A DNA stretch of 64,000 nt from Bacteroidetes bacterium GWF2_33_16 (GTDB taxonomy: Bacteria; Bacteroidota; Bacteroidia; Bacteroidales; UBA12077), in contig MEOE01000006.1 of NCBI GenBank assembly GCA_001768565.1, positions 62,001 through 126,000 on the forward strand, given 5' to 3'. The notes under the pieces were generated by a model. It had not been told where the DNA came from. It searched no databases and was given only the letters and a program-made list of their open reading frames with translations. The number at the start of each line of letters is the position of its first letter. The stretch's first letter is position 1. This document shows, piece by piece, positions 9,556 to 20,300 of the stretch. A program made the translations under genes and the position numbers.

Positions 9556-9790
9556 TGATTTGTTAATATGCTAATTTGCTAATTTGCTAATTGCTTATTG
9601 TTTATTGCTAATTGATAATTTATAATTGATTATAGCCCGTAGGGCTTAAATATCAATAAAAAGGAATAATAAAAAAATAAATTATTGTCCGTAGGACATA
9701 AACGCAATATTAATTTAAAACTATGTATATTCTCTACAGGAAAGATTTTATTTAAGGTTAATATTTTATTAATGTTATTCTCTTACGGAG
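9556..9790. repeat. Short-palindrome array between kinase and receiver genes
   Basis: This 341-base gap has no gene. It starts with TTTGCTAA-type direct repeats (about 9568-9600), followed by small palindromes about 45-50 bases apart: AGCCC-GTA-GGGCT at 9634-9646, GTCC-GTA-GGAC at 9687-9697, and two weaker ones near 9731-9741 and 9780-9790. TGATAATTGATAATTGATTAT follows near 9812-9833. The regular spacing with changing arm sequence suggests a degenerate array of REP-like units rather than a promoter. Confidence 0.55.
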
Positions 9791-9886
9791 AAAAAGAATG
9801 TATTATGTTTATTGATAATTGATAATTGATTATAACTTGAATCACTCAAACTATTAGCATACATTTACTATACTAAAAATTTAATT

Positions 9887-10333
9887 ATGGGAAATTATAA
9901 CGAAGTAGAGATATTGTTGGTTGAGGATAATCCCAACGATGCAGAGATGACTATTCGTGCATTAAAAAAAAGTAATCTTGCAAATAATATTGTTCATGTT
10001 ATTGATGGCGAGGAAGCATTAAATTTCATTTTTGGTCGCGAAAAATATTCAGGAAATAAGCAAAGTTTGCCAAAAGTAATTTTACTCGATATAAAACTCC
10101 CTAAAATTGATGGACTGGAAGTACTAAAAGAAATTAAATCGAACGAACTTACCAAAACCATTCCGGTGGTAATGTTAACATCATCAAAAGAAGAAAGAGA
10201 TATTATTGAAAGTTATAAGCTTGGGGTAAATAGTTATATTGCAAAGCCGGTAGATTTCGACCAGTTTGTAGAAGCAATTAAACACCTTGGACTTTATTGG
10301 TTACTTCTTAACCAATCACCAATTCATAAATAG
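9887..10333 (+). CDS. Single-domain response regulator, Rcp1-like
   Basis: A 148-residue stand-alone receiver. Acidic residues lie in LLVEDNPND, phospho-acceptor Asp68 in LLDIKLP, the Thr/Ser switch in VMLTSS and the Lys in IAKPVDF. It carries the same Rcp1-type insertion ([12 protein letters not shown]) and the same length as the receiver at 4975-5421, from which it is probably an old duplicate. It ends 7 bases before the hybrid kinase gene, so the two are likely co-transcribed. Possible phosphodonors are the LytS-type kinase upstream and the hybrid kinase downstream. There is no output domain. Confidence 0.92.
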   Translation: MGNYNEVEILLVEDNPNDAEMTIRALKKSNLANNIVHVIDGEEALNFIFGREKYSGNKQSLPKVILLDIKLPKIDGLEVLKEIKSNELTKTIPVVMLTSSKEERDIIESYKLGVNSYIAKPVDFDQFVEAIKHLGLYWLLLNQSPIHK

Positions 10334-10340
10334 ATTGAAT

Positions 10341-13300
10341 ATGCAAAAATACAAGTTCCTGTTGGTCGAAGATCAGCCTGTAGATTCCGAAATGGCTATT
10401 AGAGCATTAAGAAAAAATGATATTGATTTTGAATCAATACGGGTTGAAACAGAAAAAGATTTTAAAAATGCAATAAAAGAATTTGATCCGGATCTTATCA
10501 TTTCAGATTATTCAATGCCAATGTTTAATGGAATGGAAGCTTTGAAAATTGCAAAAGAAATGTGCCCACAAATACCTTTTATAATTTTAACCGGATCAAT
10601 AAATGAGGAAACAGCTGTTCAATGTATGAAAGCGGGTGCCAACGACTATATTTTAAAAGACAATATGACCCGATTGCCTTTTGCTGTTATTGATGCAATT
10701 AAAAATTACGAAAATCAAAAACAAAAACAATTAGTTGAATTTTCTTTAAAAGAAAGTGAAGAACGATATAAATCACTTTTTTACAGCAATAATGCAATTA
10801 TGCTTATTATTGATCCCGATAACAGGCAAATAGTTGATGCAAATCCTGCTGCATGTAAGTTCTATGGCTGGCCCTATAACATATTGACTAGTATGTCAAT
10901 GTCAGATATTAATAAATTATCAGAAACAGAACTAAATAAAATATATTCATTAGCAATTAAAGGTGAACGTAATTTCTTTTTAATCGAACATTATTTGTCA
11001 AATGGCGAAAAACGCAATGTAGAAGTCTATTCTGGCCTCATTACTACACAAGGGAAAAATCTTCTATATTCAATTATTCATGATGTTACAGATCGTATTA
11101 AAGCCGAAAAAGCATTAATAAGAAGCGAAAAGGAAATGAAAATATCTGCCAAAAAATGGCAGGATACGTTTAACTCTATATCCGATATTGTTTGTGTAAT
11201 TTCTACTGATCATATTTTTCTTGAAGTTAATGAAGCTGGATGTAAGTCATTAAGTTTAACTCGTGAACAAATAATAGGTAAAAAATGTTTTGAATTGTCT
11301 CATGGTACCGAATCCCCATTGTCTGCATGCCCTTGTTCTCTTTCAATTCGTACTAAAAAAGCAGAAACAACCGAAATTACACAAAACGGCAGATTTTATG
11401 AAGCTACTGCATGGCCAATTTTCGATAATGAAAATAATATGATCGCTTTTTCTCATTCTATTAAAGATATTACTGAGCGAAAAAAAGCTGAAGAAGAAGT
11501 AAAAATATTAGCACATGCCATAAAAAGTATTAACGATTGTGTTTCTGTAACCGATTTAGATAATAACATAATTTTTGTAAACGACTCGTTTATTAATACA
11601 TACAGATATACATGGGATGAGCTTTTTGGAAAGAAAATCGAAATGGTATGGTCTTCAAAAAGTTCGGTAGGTATTCATTCAGAAGTACTTGAAGAAACAA
11701 AAAAAGGAAGTTTTCAGGGAGAATTGTGGAATACACGTAAAGATGGCAGTGAATTTCAAATATCTCTTTCAGCATCACCGGTATATGATGAAAAGGGAAA
11801 GATAAGAGCTTTAGTTGGTATTTCAAATGATATTACAAAGCGAAAATTCGATGAAAATGTTCAACATATATTGCACGAAATTGCACGTATGTTCATGACT
11901 GATATTACATTAGAGGATCTTCTTATTCTTGTCAGAAACGAGTTGAGTAAAGTAATTGATACTTCAAACTTTTTTGTTGCAACATATAATTCTGAAACTG
12001 AAATTTTTAAGAAAGTGGTTTTTGTTGATGAGAAAGATGATTTTGTTGAATGGAAAGCAGAGAATTCCTTATCGGGGCAGGTAGTTAAAGAAGGGAAAAC
12101 ACTACTTCTAAATGAAGATGAACGAGATATATTTGCTTTAGAACACAAACTTGAACTTAAAGGATCACCCGCAAAATGTTGGTTAGGAGTACCAATTATA
12201 TTAAATAAAAAACCTACAGGTGTTATTGTTCTGCAAAGCTATACAAATAAAGATGCTTTCAATCGTTCATCGTGTCATCTTTTAGAATTAATTGCACACG
12301 AAATAGCTATTGTTTTCGAAAGAAAAGAAATGATTCAACATCTTATTGAAGCTAAAGAAAAGGCCGAAGAAAGTGATCGGTTAAAAACGGCGTTCCTTGC
12401 CAATATTTCTCACGAAATTCGTACTCCAATGAATGGTTTATTAGGATTTTCAGATATGCTTGCCCGCAACAACCTCGACACCGGAAAACGTGAAATGTTT
12501 ATCGAAATTATTCGTAAAAGTGGTACTCAACTACTTTCAATTATTGATGATATTATTGATATTTCAAAAATTGAAACAAACCAGGTTCATATTAATCATG
12601 ATTTATTCAATCTTAATGAGATGATGGAGTACATTTATGATTTATACAAACCCAAAGTAGAAGAATTAAATCTGGAATTTTCATTTTTGAAGCCTAATTA
12701 TCAGGAATCATGTATATTGGAAACAGACAAAGTTCGCTTTCAGCAGATTTTGTCAAATTTGTTAAATAACTCAATAAAATTTACTCATTCAGGTTTTATA
12801 CATTTTGGGTATGAAATTCTGGAAAACCAAGTGCAGGTTTTTGTTAAAGATTCTGGTATTGGTATTGATTATGAGCATCAGAATTTAATTTTTGAACGTT
12901 TTAGGCAGGTAGATGAAGGAAGTTCTAGGAATTATGGTGGCACTGGCCTTGGACTTTCCATTTCCAAAGCCTTGGTCGAGAGATTAGGTGGTGAAATCTG
13001 GATTGAATCAATGCCAAATGAAGGTTCTACCTTTTATTTTACTATTCCATATAAGCAGCAAATAATAGATAATCAGATATTAAAAGAAAAAAAAGTTGTT
13101 AAAAATTCTCAATTTATTAATACAAAATCAGTTGTTTTAATTGTAGATGATGAGAAAATAAACTATTTGTTTCTTCGTGAAATATTAGAATTTTATAAGA
13201 TTAACAATTTATTTGCCAACAATGGATTGGTTGCTGTTGAGATGATTAAAAGCAATCCCGAAATATCATTGGTTTTAATGGATATTAAAATGCCTGTAAT

Positions 13301-13484
13301 GAATGGATTCCTGGCAACAAAAAAAATAAAAAATATGAAGCCAGGATTGCCAGTTATTGCACAAACAGCCTATGCCCAAATGGGAGATCGTGAGAAAGCA
13401 ATTCAGGCAGGTTGTGATGATTATATTTCAAAACCCATTTCAGAAGAAAAATTGATGGAATTGCTGAATAAATATTTAAAGTAA
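10341..13484 (+). CDS. Hybrid histidine kinase: REC-PAS-PAS-PAS-GAF-HK-REC
   Basis: I place the start at ATG 10341 (MQKYKFLLVEDQ), because the open frame upstream of it overlaps the previous gene and the receiver fold begins here; the product is 1047 residues. Domains: receiver (Asp56, IISDYSMP), PAS (about 135-255), PAS (270-385, with the Cys-rich segment SACPCSLSIR), PAS (390-510), GAF (515-670), HisKA with His691 (NISHEIRTP), HATPase (NLLNNSIKF, KDSGIGID, GGTGLGLS), and a C-terminal receiver with Asp981 (LMDIKMP). No membrane segment is seen, so it is cytoplasmic. Receivers at both ends make a multistep relay likely; the N-terminal one may be the input from another kinase in this island. 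No Hpt protein is encoded nearby. Confidence 0.93.
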   Translation: MQKYKFLLVEDQPVDSEMAIRALRKNDIDFESIRVETEKDFKNAIKEFDPDLIISDYSMPMFNGMEALKIAKEMCPQIPFIILTGSINEETAVQCMKAGANDYILKDNMTRLPFAVIDAIKNYENQKQKQLVEFSLKESEERYKSLFYSNNAIMLIIDPDNRQIVDANPAACKFYGWPYNILTSMSMSDINKLSETELNKIYSLAIKGERNFFLIEHYLSNGEKRNVEVYSGLITTQGKNLLYSIIHDVTDRIKAEKALIRSEKEMKISAKKWQDTFNSISDIVCVISTDHIFLEVNEAGCKSLSLTREQIIGKKCFELSHGTESPLSACPCSLSIRTKKAETTEITQNGRFYEATAWPIFDNENNMIAFSHSIKDITERKKAEEEVKILAHAIKSINDCVSVTDLDNNIIFVNDSFINTYRYTWDELFGKKIEMVWSSKSSVGIHSEVLEETKKGSFQGELWNTRKDGSEFQISLSASPVYDEKGKIRALVGISNDITKRKFDENVQHILHEIARMFMTDITLEDLLILVRNELSKVIDTSNFFVATYNSETEIFKKVVFVDEKDDFVEWKAENSLSGQVVKEGKTLLLNEDERDIFALEHKLELKGSPAKCWLGVPIILNKKPTGVIVLQSYTNKDAFNRSSCHLLELIAHEIAIVFERKEMIQHLIEAKEKAEESDRLKTAFLANISHEIRTPMNGLLGFSDMLARNNLDTGKREMFIEIIRKSGTQLLSIIDDIIDISKIETNQVHINHDLFNLNEMMEYIYDLYKPKVEELNLEFSFLKPNYQESCILETDKVRFQQILSNLLNNSIKFTHSGFIHFGYEILENQVQVFVKDSGIGIDYEHQNLIFERFRQVDEGSSRNYGGTGLGLSISKALVERLGGEIWIESMPNEGSTFYFTIPYKQQIIDNQILKEKKVVKNSQFINTKSVVLIVDDEKINYLFLREILEFYKINNLFANNGLVAVEMIKSNPEISLVLMDIKMPVMNGFLATKKIKNMKPGLPVIAQTAYAQMGDREKAIQAGCDDYISKPISEEKLMELLNKYLK

Positions 13485-13632
13485 AAAGCTGAATATAAAG
13501 AGTAGCTGAGACCCAACTATAAATTATAAAAGCAAAAAACAGAACAAGCTGCATCGTGGCAAACTATTTAACCAATACATAACATTCGATCGATTATTAT
13601 CGTAAAAATATATCAAAAAGAACCGACATATA

Positions 13633-14112
13633 ATGAATTTAAAAAAAACGATACTTATTCTTGTTTTATATTTTATTGCCAATTGTATTTTTGCTCAAAA
13701 TTGCCGAAATTTCCATAAGGAAAACTGTAAAACTTCGACATTTTACGATTACAAATATTATGGTCAATCGCGCAGTGCAGTTATGATTGCAAATCAAACA
13801 GTTCAACACAAAGCTGTTTTTTATGGTAGAAAAGATTACCAGATTATTTTTTGTACCGAATCGAACCATTATCCAGTTCATTTTGTTGTAAAAAACATTG
13901 AAAACGATATTGTATTATATGATAATATTATAGATGATTATGTTGAGTCTATAGGTTTTACAATTGACTATACTCAAAGTCTTTTATTTGAAATAACTGT
14001 AATTGCCGACGAGGAAAATCAATACTATAATATGGAAAATCGTATCTGCCTTGGAATGCAAATAGTTTGGCGCCGAATTGGCTCACTTGGTTTTTATGCA
14101 GGACAATTTTAA
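13633..14112 (+). CDS. Small secreted protein of unknown function
   Basis: 159 residues with a signal peptide (MNLKKTILILVLYFIANCIFA, cleavage likely before QNC). The mature part is tyrosine-rich, has five cysteines (two near its start, NCRNFHKENC) and a central block YYGQSRSA ... VFYGRKDYQIIFCTE, which I associate with a widespread Bacteroidota family of secreted proteins without an assigned role. It lies 148 bases after the hybrid kinase and 223 bases before the giant surface-protein gene on the same strand, so it may belong to either region. I do not assign a function. Confidence 0.7.
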   Translation: MNLKKTILILVLYFIANCIFAQNCRNFHKENCKTSTFYDYKYYGQSRSAVMIANQTVQHKAVFYGRKDYQIIFCTESNHYPVHFVVKNIENDIVLYDNIIDDYVESIGFTIDYTQSLLFEITVIADEENQYYNMENRICLGMQIVWRRIGSLGFYAGQF

Positions 14113-14242
14113 GGCAGATTAAACCTTTTAGTAACGTATATACAAAAAATGTTAAATAAATAATTTAGCATTTTAACCAGTCGCAATAAAGCCATTCATC
14201 AAATAATAGAATTTGTTTATCAAATTTTAGCTTTAAAATGCT

Positions 14243-14250
14243 TACTTTTG
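14243..14250 (+). promoter_or_regulatory. Bacteroidota -7 box (TACTTTTG) before the giant gene
   Basis: TACTTTTG fits the TAnnTTTG -7 element of the Bacteroidota primary sigma factor. Transcription would start near 14257, about 80 bases before the ATG at 14336. No TTG at the expected spacing was found, so only the -7 half is supported. Chance matches to this motif are not rare in AT-rich DNA. Confidence 0.45.
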
Positions 14251-14335
14251 GATGATTTGCTGAAACTTTTACGCTGAATTACAGTTTAATAGATAGAAAA
14301 ATAGTATTTTTCCTTAATAGATAATTTTTTTTGCT

Positions 14336-17300
14336 ATGAATGCAATACAACATATTTTTTTTAAAAATCTAAATACTGCAAATAAAGCAGCTATTATAAA
14401 AGGATTAAATTTTCCCGTTATGAGAACATTGGTTATCGTTTTTATTCTTTTGTCATTAAGCATTGTTTCTTTTGGGCAAACAAATACGTGGGATGGCTCA
14501 ACCAGTGTAAATTGGAACACTGGTTCTAACTGGTCATTAAATCACGTTCCTCTTGCTACCGAAGATGTCGTGATTCCTAATGGCTTTAATGTAACAGTCA
14601 ATACTGCTGCTGTTTGTGCTTCTTTTACTATAAATGGGGGAGGTAATTCAAATACCATTACTGTCACTGGAAACAGTTTAACAATTACAAATAGTATAAC
14701 AATTGGAGCAGGGACTGGTAATGGCGATAATAAAATAATAGCTGTAGGTACAGGTACATTGTCTTGTAGCTCGATTGTGATTGATGCTACGTTAAATGGT
14801 AACCGAAATTCAGGTATTACATTGTCAACAGGAACAGTAAATGTATCTGGAAGTATTACTTTTGGAGATATAAATGATATTTTCACATTTACAGCTGCTG
14901 GTACATTGAATATTGGTGGAGATTTAGGTAATGGAGGTACTTTTACAAGAAATATTGGTACAGTTAATTATAATGGTACAATGGGAACCCAGGCTGTAGG
15001 TACCTATGCTTATTACGATATTAACTTTACAGGTGAAGCTACAAAAACTTTACAGGGCGATATCACTGCACATGCAATTTCTGTTGCTGCAATATCAAAC
15101 TTATATTGCGAAGGGTTTTTATTATCAGAATCTGTTAACCCATCCACTTTTACTCTTAATGCAGGAGCAACTCTTGGAATTGGTCATGCAGGCGGTATAA
15201 CAACTGCAGGTACTGCAAATGGTAATATTAGACTCGATACCAGATCTTTTTCTACTACTGCAAATTATATATATAATGGTGTTGCCGCCCAGGTAACAGG
15301 TAATGCCCTACCGGCAAATGTAAATAATTTAATTATTAACAATTCCTCAACCGGTGTAACATTGTCGCAAGAAGTAACGGTTAACGGTGTGCTTGATTGC
15401 CAACAAGGTCCTTTGTTGCTGAATGGGCTAATCCTTACCCTAGCCGGAACTGCTACTCGCGATGGTCTTGGTACTGGTACAATTACGGGCAGTGCTACAA
15501 CAGATATAGTAATTAATGGAACTGGCGATTTCGGCACACTCTACTTCACAACTCCTCAGTTAAGAACCTTTACTCTTAACCGTGGGGGAGATGGTATTGT
15601 AGGTATAGGCACAGATCTTACCTTAGCTGGTAATTTAGTTCGTACTCAGGGTATTTTAAATATGGGAAATAATACACTTACCCTTAATTTAAATACTGTG
15701 GCATGTGCAGGAACTGGTTCTGTTACTGGTTCATCATTATCAACAGTTGTATTGGGAACACCGGCTGCTGGTGCCGCTTTTCTTCCTCCTTTATCGGTTG
15801 GTAATTTAACTATTAATCGTACTGCAGGTGCTACTTTTTGTGGAGATGCAATAATAAACGGAATCCTTACTCTTACAGATGGTAATTTAAACATTGGTGC
15901 TAATACGCTTACACTTAATGGCCCGGCTATTGCTGGCACTGCAACAAACCTGATTGGCGGAGCTACTTCCAGCCTTGGTTTTGGTGGTTCTTCTGCTGGT
16001 GTTACAATTCCTTCGAGTATTAGTGCCTTAAATAATTTAGCGATCAGCAATTCAAGCGGAATTAGCCTTAATAGTTCTATCAATGTAGGCGGTTTATTAA
16101 CTCTTGAGAGCGGTTTGCTTACCTTGGATAATTTTGATTTAACTCTTGGTGCTTCTGGATCAATAGGAGGCGTTCCATCATCTTCGGCTATGGTCGTTAC
16201 TAATGGTACAGGGCAGTTTATAAGAACTATTACAACTACTGTTCCAACATCCTACTTATTTCCTATTGGAGATAATACAGGGGGCGTCGAATATTCACCT
16301 GTAAACCTTAATTTTTCAGCAAATAGCACTCAACGAACTGTTGGAGCATATGTTATCGATGCTATTCATCCCCAATATGAATCTAATGGTGCTCAAACTG
16401 ATTATTTAAGCAGGTACTGGGTTTTTACAGATGCAACAGCTGGCACTTATACTTATACTGGAACATTTGCTTATGCTCCTGCTGATATAAACGGAACAGA
16501 AACAAATATAAAAGCCAATAGATATAATGTGGATTGGTATCCTATTGTTAGCGGTTCTTCTGCTAATACTATGTCTGTTTTGTCGAACCTTACTGAAATT
16601 ACAGGTTTGCTCAATGGTAGCGATTTTACAGGTCGTGTGAATCCTTCAACAACCTATACCTGGAACCAAACCGGAACAGCTGATTTTACCACTGCTACAA
16701 ACTGGACCCCAAACAGAACAACTCCTCAAATAACCGATATTTTGCAGTTTAATAATGGTGCAACTACTGTTTGTACCAATGTTCCTACTCAAACTGTAAA
16801 TCGTATATTGGTTACAGGGAATACCAATGTTACCTTACAGGCTGCTGCTGCTGCCCAAACTTTAACCATTAGCGGAGGATTGGGAAATAATTTAGACATT
16901 CAAAGTGGATCCACAATGCAACTTAATGGAGCAAATGCTTTAACAGTTAATTTTATACCAGCAACTCAGGATGTTTTAATTGCAGGTAATTTAACTGTTG
17001 CAACGAATAATACATACATTGCAACAAACAGTAATACGATAGTAACCGGAAGTATAACCAATGCAGGTACTATAACTTCTTCAACATCGAATTTAAACTT
17101 TAACTCTGGTGCAAGCTATAACCATAACTATACTGCTATTGCAGGTACCATACCAACAGCTACTTGGAATTCAAATTCTACGTTGGCATTTGTCGGGTAT
17201 ACTACCAATACAGCCGCGCCTTCAGGTTTAGGTCAATCCTTTGGAAATGTAAGCTGGAATTGTACTTCACAAACCTCTGATGTAGATTTAAATGCCGGGT

Positions 17301-20300
17301 TGACTTCTATTAATGGGAATTTAAGCATTGATAATTCAGGCTCTGGTTCATTGCAATTAACTCAGGGCCCTCTTCTTAACTCACTTTCAATAACAGGTAA
17401 TTTGGTTGTTAATGGAGGTGTCTTGTCATTAACAAATGGAGCAAGTAATGCTACAGTTAATGTGGGAGGTAATATAGATATATCAGGAGGTACACTTAAT
17501 TTAGTTTCCGCTGCTGTTACAGGAGTAGGTACTATTAATCTGGTTGGCAATTTTTCTATGTCGGCTGGAACAATTAATGAGTTAGGTTCTGCAACAAACG
17601 ATGCCATTAATTTTATTGGGACGAGTACTCAAACTTTTACCAAATCTGGGGGTACAATTACCAATCAAATTAATTTTAATGTGTTATCTGGTGCAATTCT
17701 AAATATGGGTGATAATGTTCTTGATGGTGCAGATGCTATTTTTAATTTAAATTCTGGAGCAACCCTTATTAGTGGGCATCAGGATGGTATTTATCTTGTA
17801 GGAGCAGCAAGTGGTAATGTTCAAACACTAACACGAACGTACAATGCAAATGCAAATTTTAATTTCAACTACTCGGGAGTCGGAGTTCAAAATACCGGAA
17901 CAGGTTTTGTAGCCGGAAATAATGTCGTAATAAACTCAATAAATGGTGCTTTACTAACATCTGATGCAACTATTACTGGAACATTAACTCTTAATCAACC
18001 TTTTGATATAAGTGCTCGTTCCCTAACCTTAAATGGCCCTGCTGTTTCAGGAGTATCAGATCTTGTTTCAAACAATACCACAGATCTTGCTTTTGGTGGC
18101 TCATTCACAGGTATTTATATTCCATCAAGCATTGCTTCACTAAATAACCTGACCGTAAATAATATAAATGGTGTTAGTTTAAAAAGCTCTGTTACTTTAA
18201 GTGCTGCGGGTGTATTAACATTAACTAATGGGAACCTTATCTTAAATGATTATAATTTTACTCTGACTAATCCTGTTGCTGGAGGTCCCTTTAGCAATTC
18301 GAATATGGTTTTAACTAGTGGAAATGGTTCTTTAGTAAAGGAAGGTATTGTTGTAGGTGACTTTTTAACAACCTATCCTATAGGAACCAGTGATTTCTAT
18401 TCACCTATGGTAATCAATGCCTTAGCTGCTTCAATAGGAAGTGGAACAATTTCTGTTCGGGCTATACCAAGTCGACATTCTAATGTTACCTTTGAAAATG
18501 ATGCCTTGAAAAAGTATTGGGTTGTATCTACAACCGGACTCGCAGGAATAACTGATGCAAGAGTAACCTTTGCCTATAATGCAGGTGAAGTAATTGGTAA
18601 TAGTGCTTTGTATGAAACACGGATATGGAATGGCTCCGTATTTATTTCACCAATAGGGGCGACTGCTACTGGAATTAACCCTTTTGGTACTGACGCTGCC
18701 GGAAATGACATTTTAGATGGAGAATGGACTGCAATTGATCCTCAGACCAGACTGAATTTTTATTCTTATCAGGTGGGAAACTGGGATGATTTTAATACTT
18801 GGACAATGGATCCCTCTGGTGCATTATATACTAATCCTTCAAATCTTACCCCTACAGCTAATGATAAAGTTAAAATAAATACAGGTCATACTGTTACAAT
18901 GCCTGTTGGCTTAGATAATCAAAGTGTTAATTCTCTTAAAATTGAAGGTACTCTCGATTTGGCTGCAACAATAGGGCATACATTTAATTATCTTTCCGGA
19001 TATGGTAGAATAAAAATTTCAACCAGCGATATTTTTCCAACAACGATTACAAATACTTTTTTTACTACCGATGGTGGAACTATTGAATATTATGGAAACA
19101 GTTTTATTTTATCTACACCTCGCACAATTTATAGTATGGAAGTAAATATGACTGCAGGTCAAACTCTTACATTCAAAGCTACACCTTATACTATTTCAGG
19201 GAACTTAACGATTAAAAGAGGTATTTTTAGGATGAATGATGATTTAGTTGCGTCAACTACTCCTCAGTATCTTACAGTTTTGAAAAACATAACCATTAAT
19301 TCAGGTGCTTCATTTACTGTTGGCACAGGAAATACCTTGAATGGACTAGTTGATGAAAATGCCACCGGCTCTCTACAGTACTATCTTGCTTACAATTCTA
19401 TTGATTGTTATGGGAATTTTATAAATAACGGTACTGTTAGATTTACAAATCAGGCTGCACCAGTATATAGTTCATTTTCAGTAACTGGAGCTATCTCATT
19501 ATTTATGAAAGGAGCCTCGGACAACACCTTTACTTGTACCGGAACTACCGATTTATACAATCTTGTTATTGATAAAGGCTCTGATCAAAGTTATGTTCTT
19601 ACAGCCTATGCATCAGCTGAAGGTAACTTTAGACTATTTGGAAGAAATAACCTGAATGCTGGAAGTACAGCATCTCCATTTGCGCCAGAAAATCCCGAAT
19701 TAAGAAAAGCACTCTGGATTAGAAATGGTACTTTGCGATTAACAGGTTACATATTTATACCTACACTAACCGAAAGTGGAGGTGATTATTATGTGCCATC
19801 AAACGGAATGTTATGGCTCGATGGTACCAATGTTAAAGTTTGGAGTACTGACAGAACAAATCCTGGGGTTAGTGTAGGGGGAATACAAGGTACTGGTGTA
19901 TATACTTTAAATGATGGAGCTCAGTCATTTTCTATCTATGGAAGCTTAAAGGTATCAAACGGGTTTTTTACAACAGGTTCACATGGGATTGTTTTATGGT
20001 ATCAACCTTCTACTTTTGGAAATATACTTATTGAAGGAGGCCAATGCGATTTGCCTGGTATTCGTACTGCTACAGGTAGCACTACAGGGAAATTTGCATT
20101 TACTCAAACTGGTGGCTTAATCCGATTCTTAGGTGATAATGGGAATGAAATTATGGAAAACTGTGCTTCACTGTGTATCCGTGGTACCGATCCAACCTAT
20201 ACTATGACAGGTGGAACAATGGAATTCTATGATGGTCAGAATGGAACGAATGATGGTACTGGAACTCCTGCATATAGGGGTGGAATAATTCATATTGAAA

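Noticed and set aside
10287..10340. Upstream extension of the hybrid kinase from TTG 10287
   Set aside because: It overlaps the preceding receiver gene; the receiver fold begins at ATG 10341, and the extra 18 residues match no part of the family.
14542..16083. Long reverse-strand frames opposite the giant gene
   Set aside because: Low-complexity G/T/A/N-rich coding produces open frames on the other strand; none has a start context or recognisable domain.
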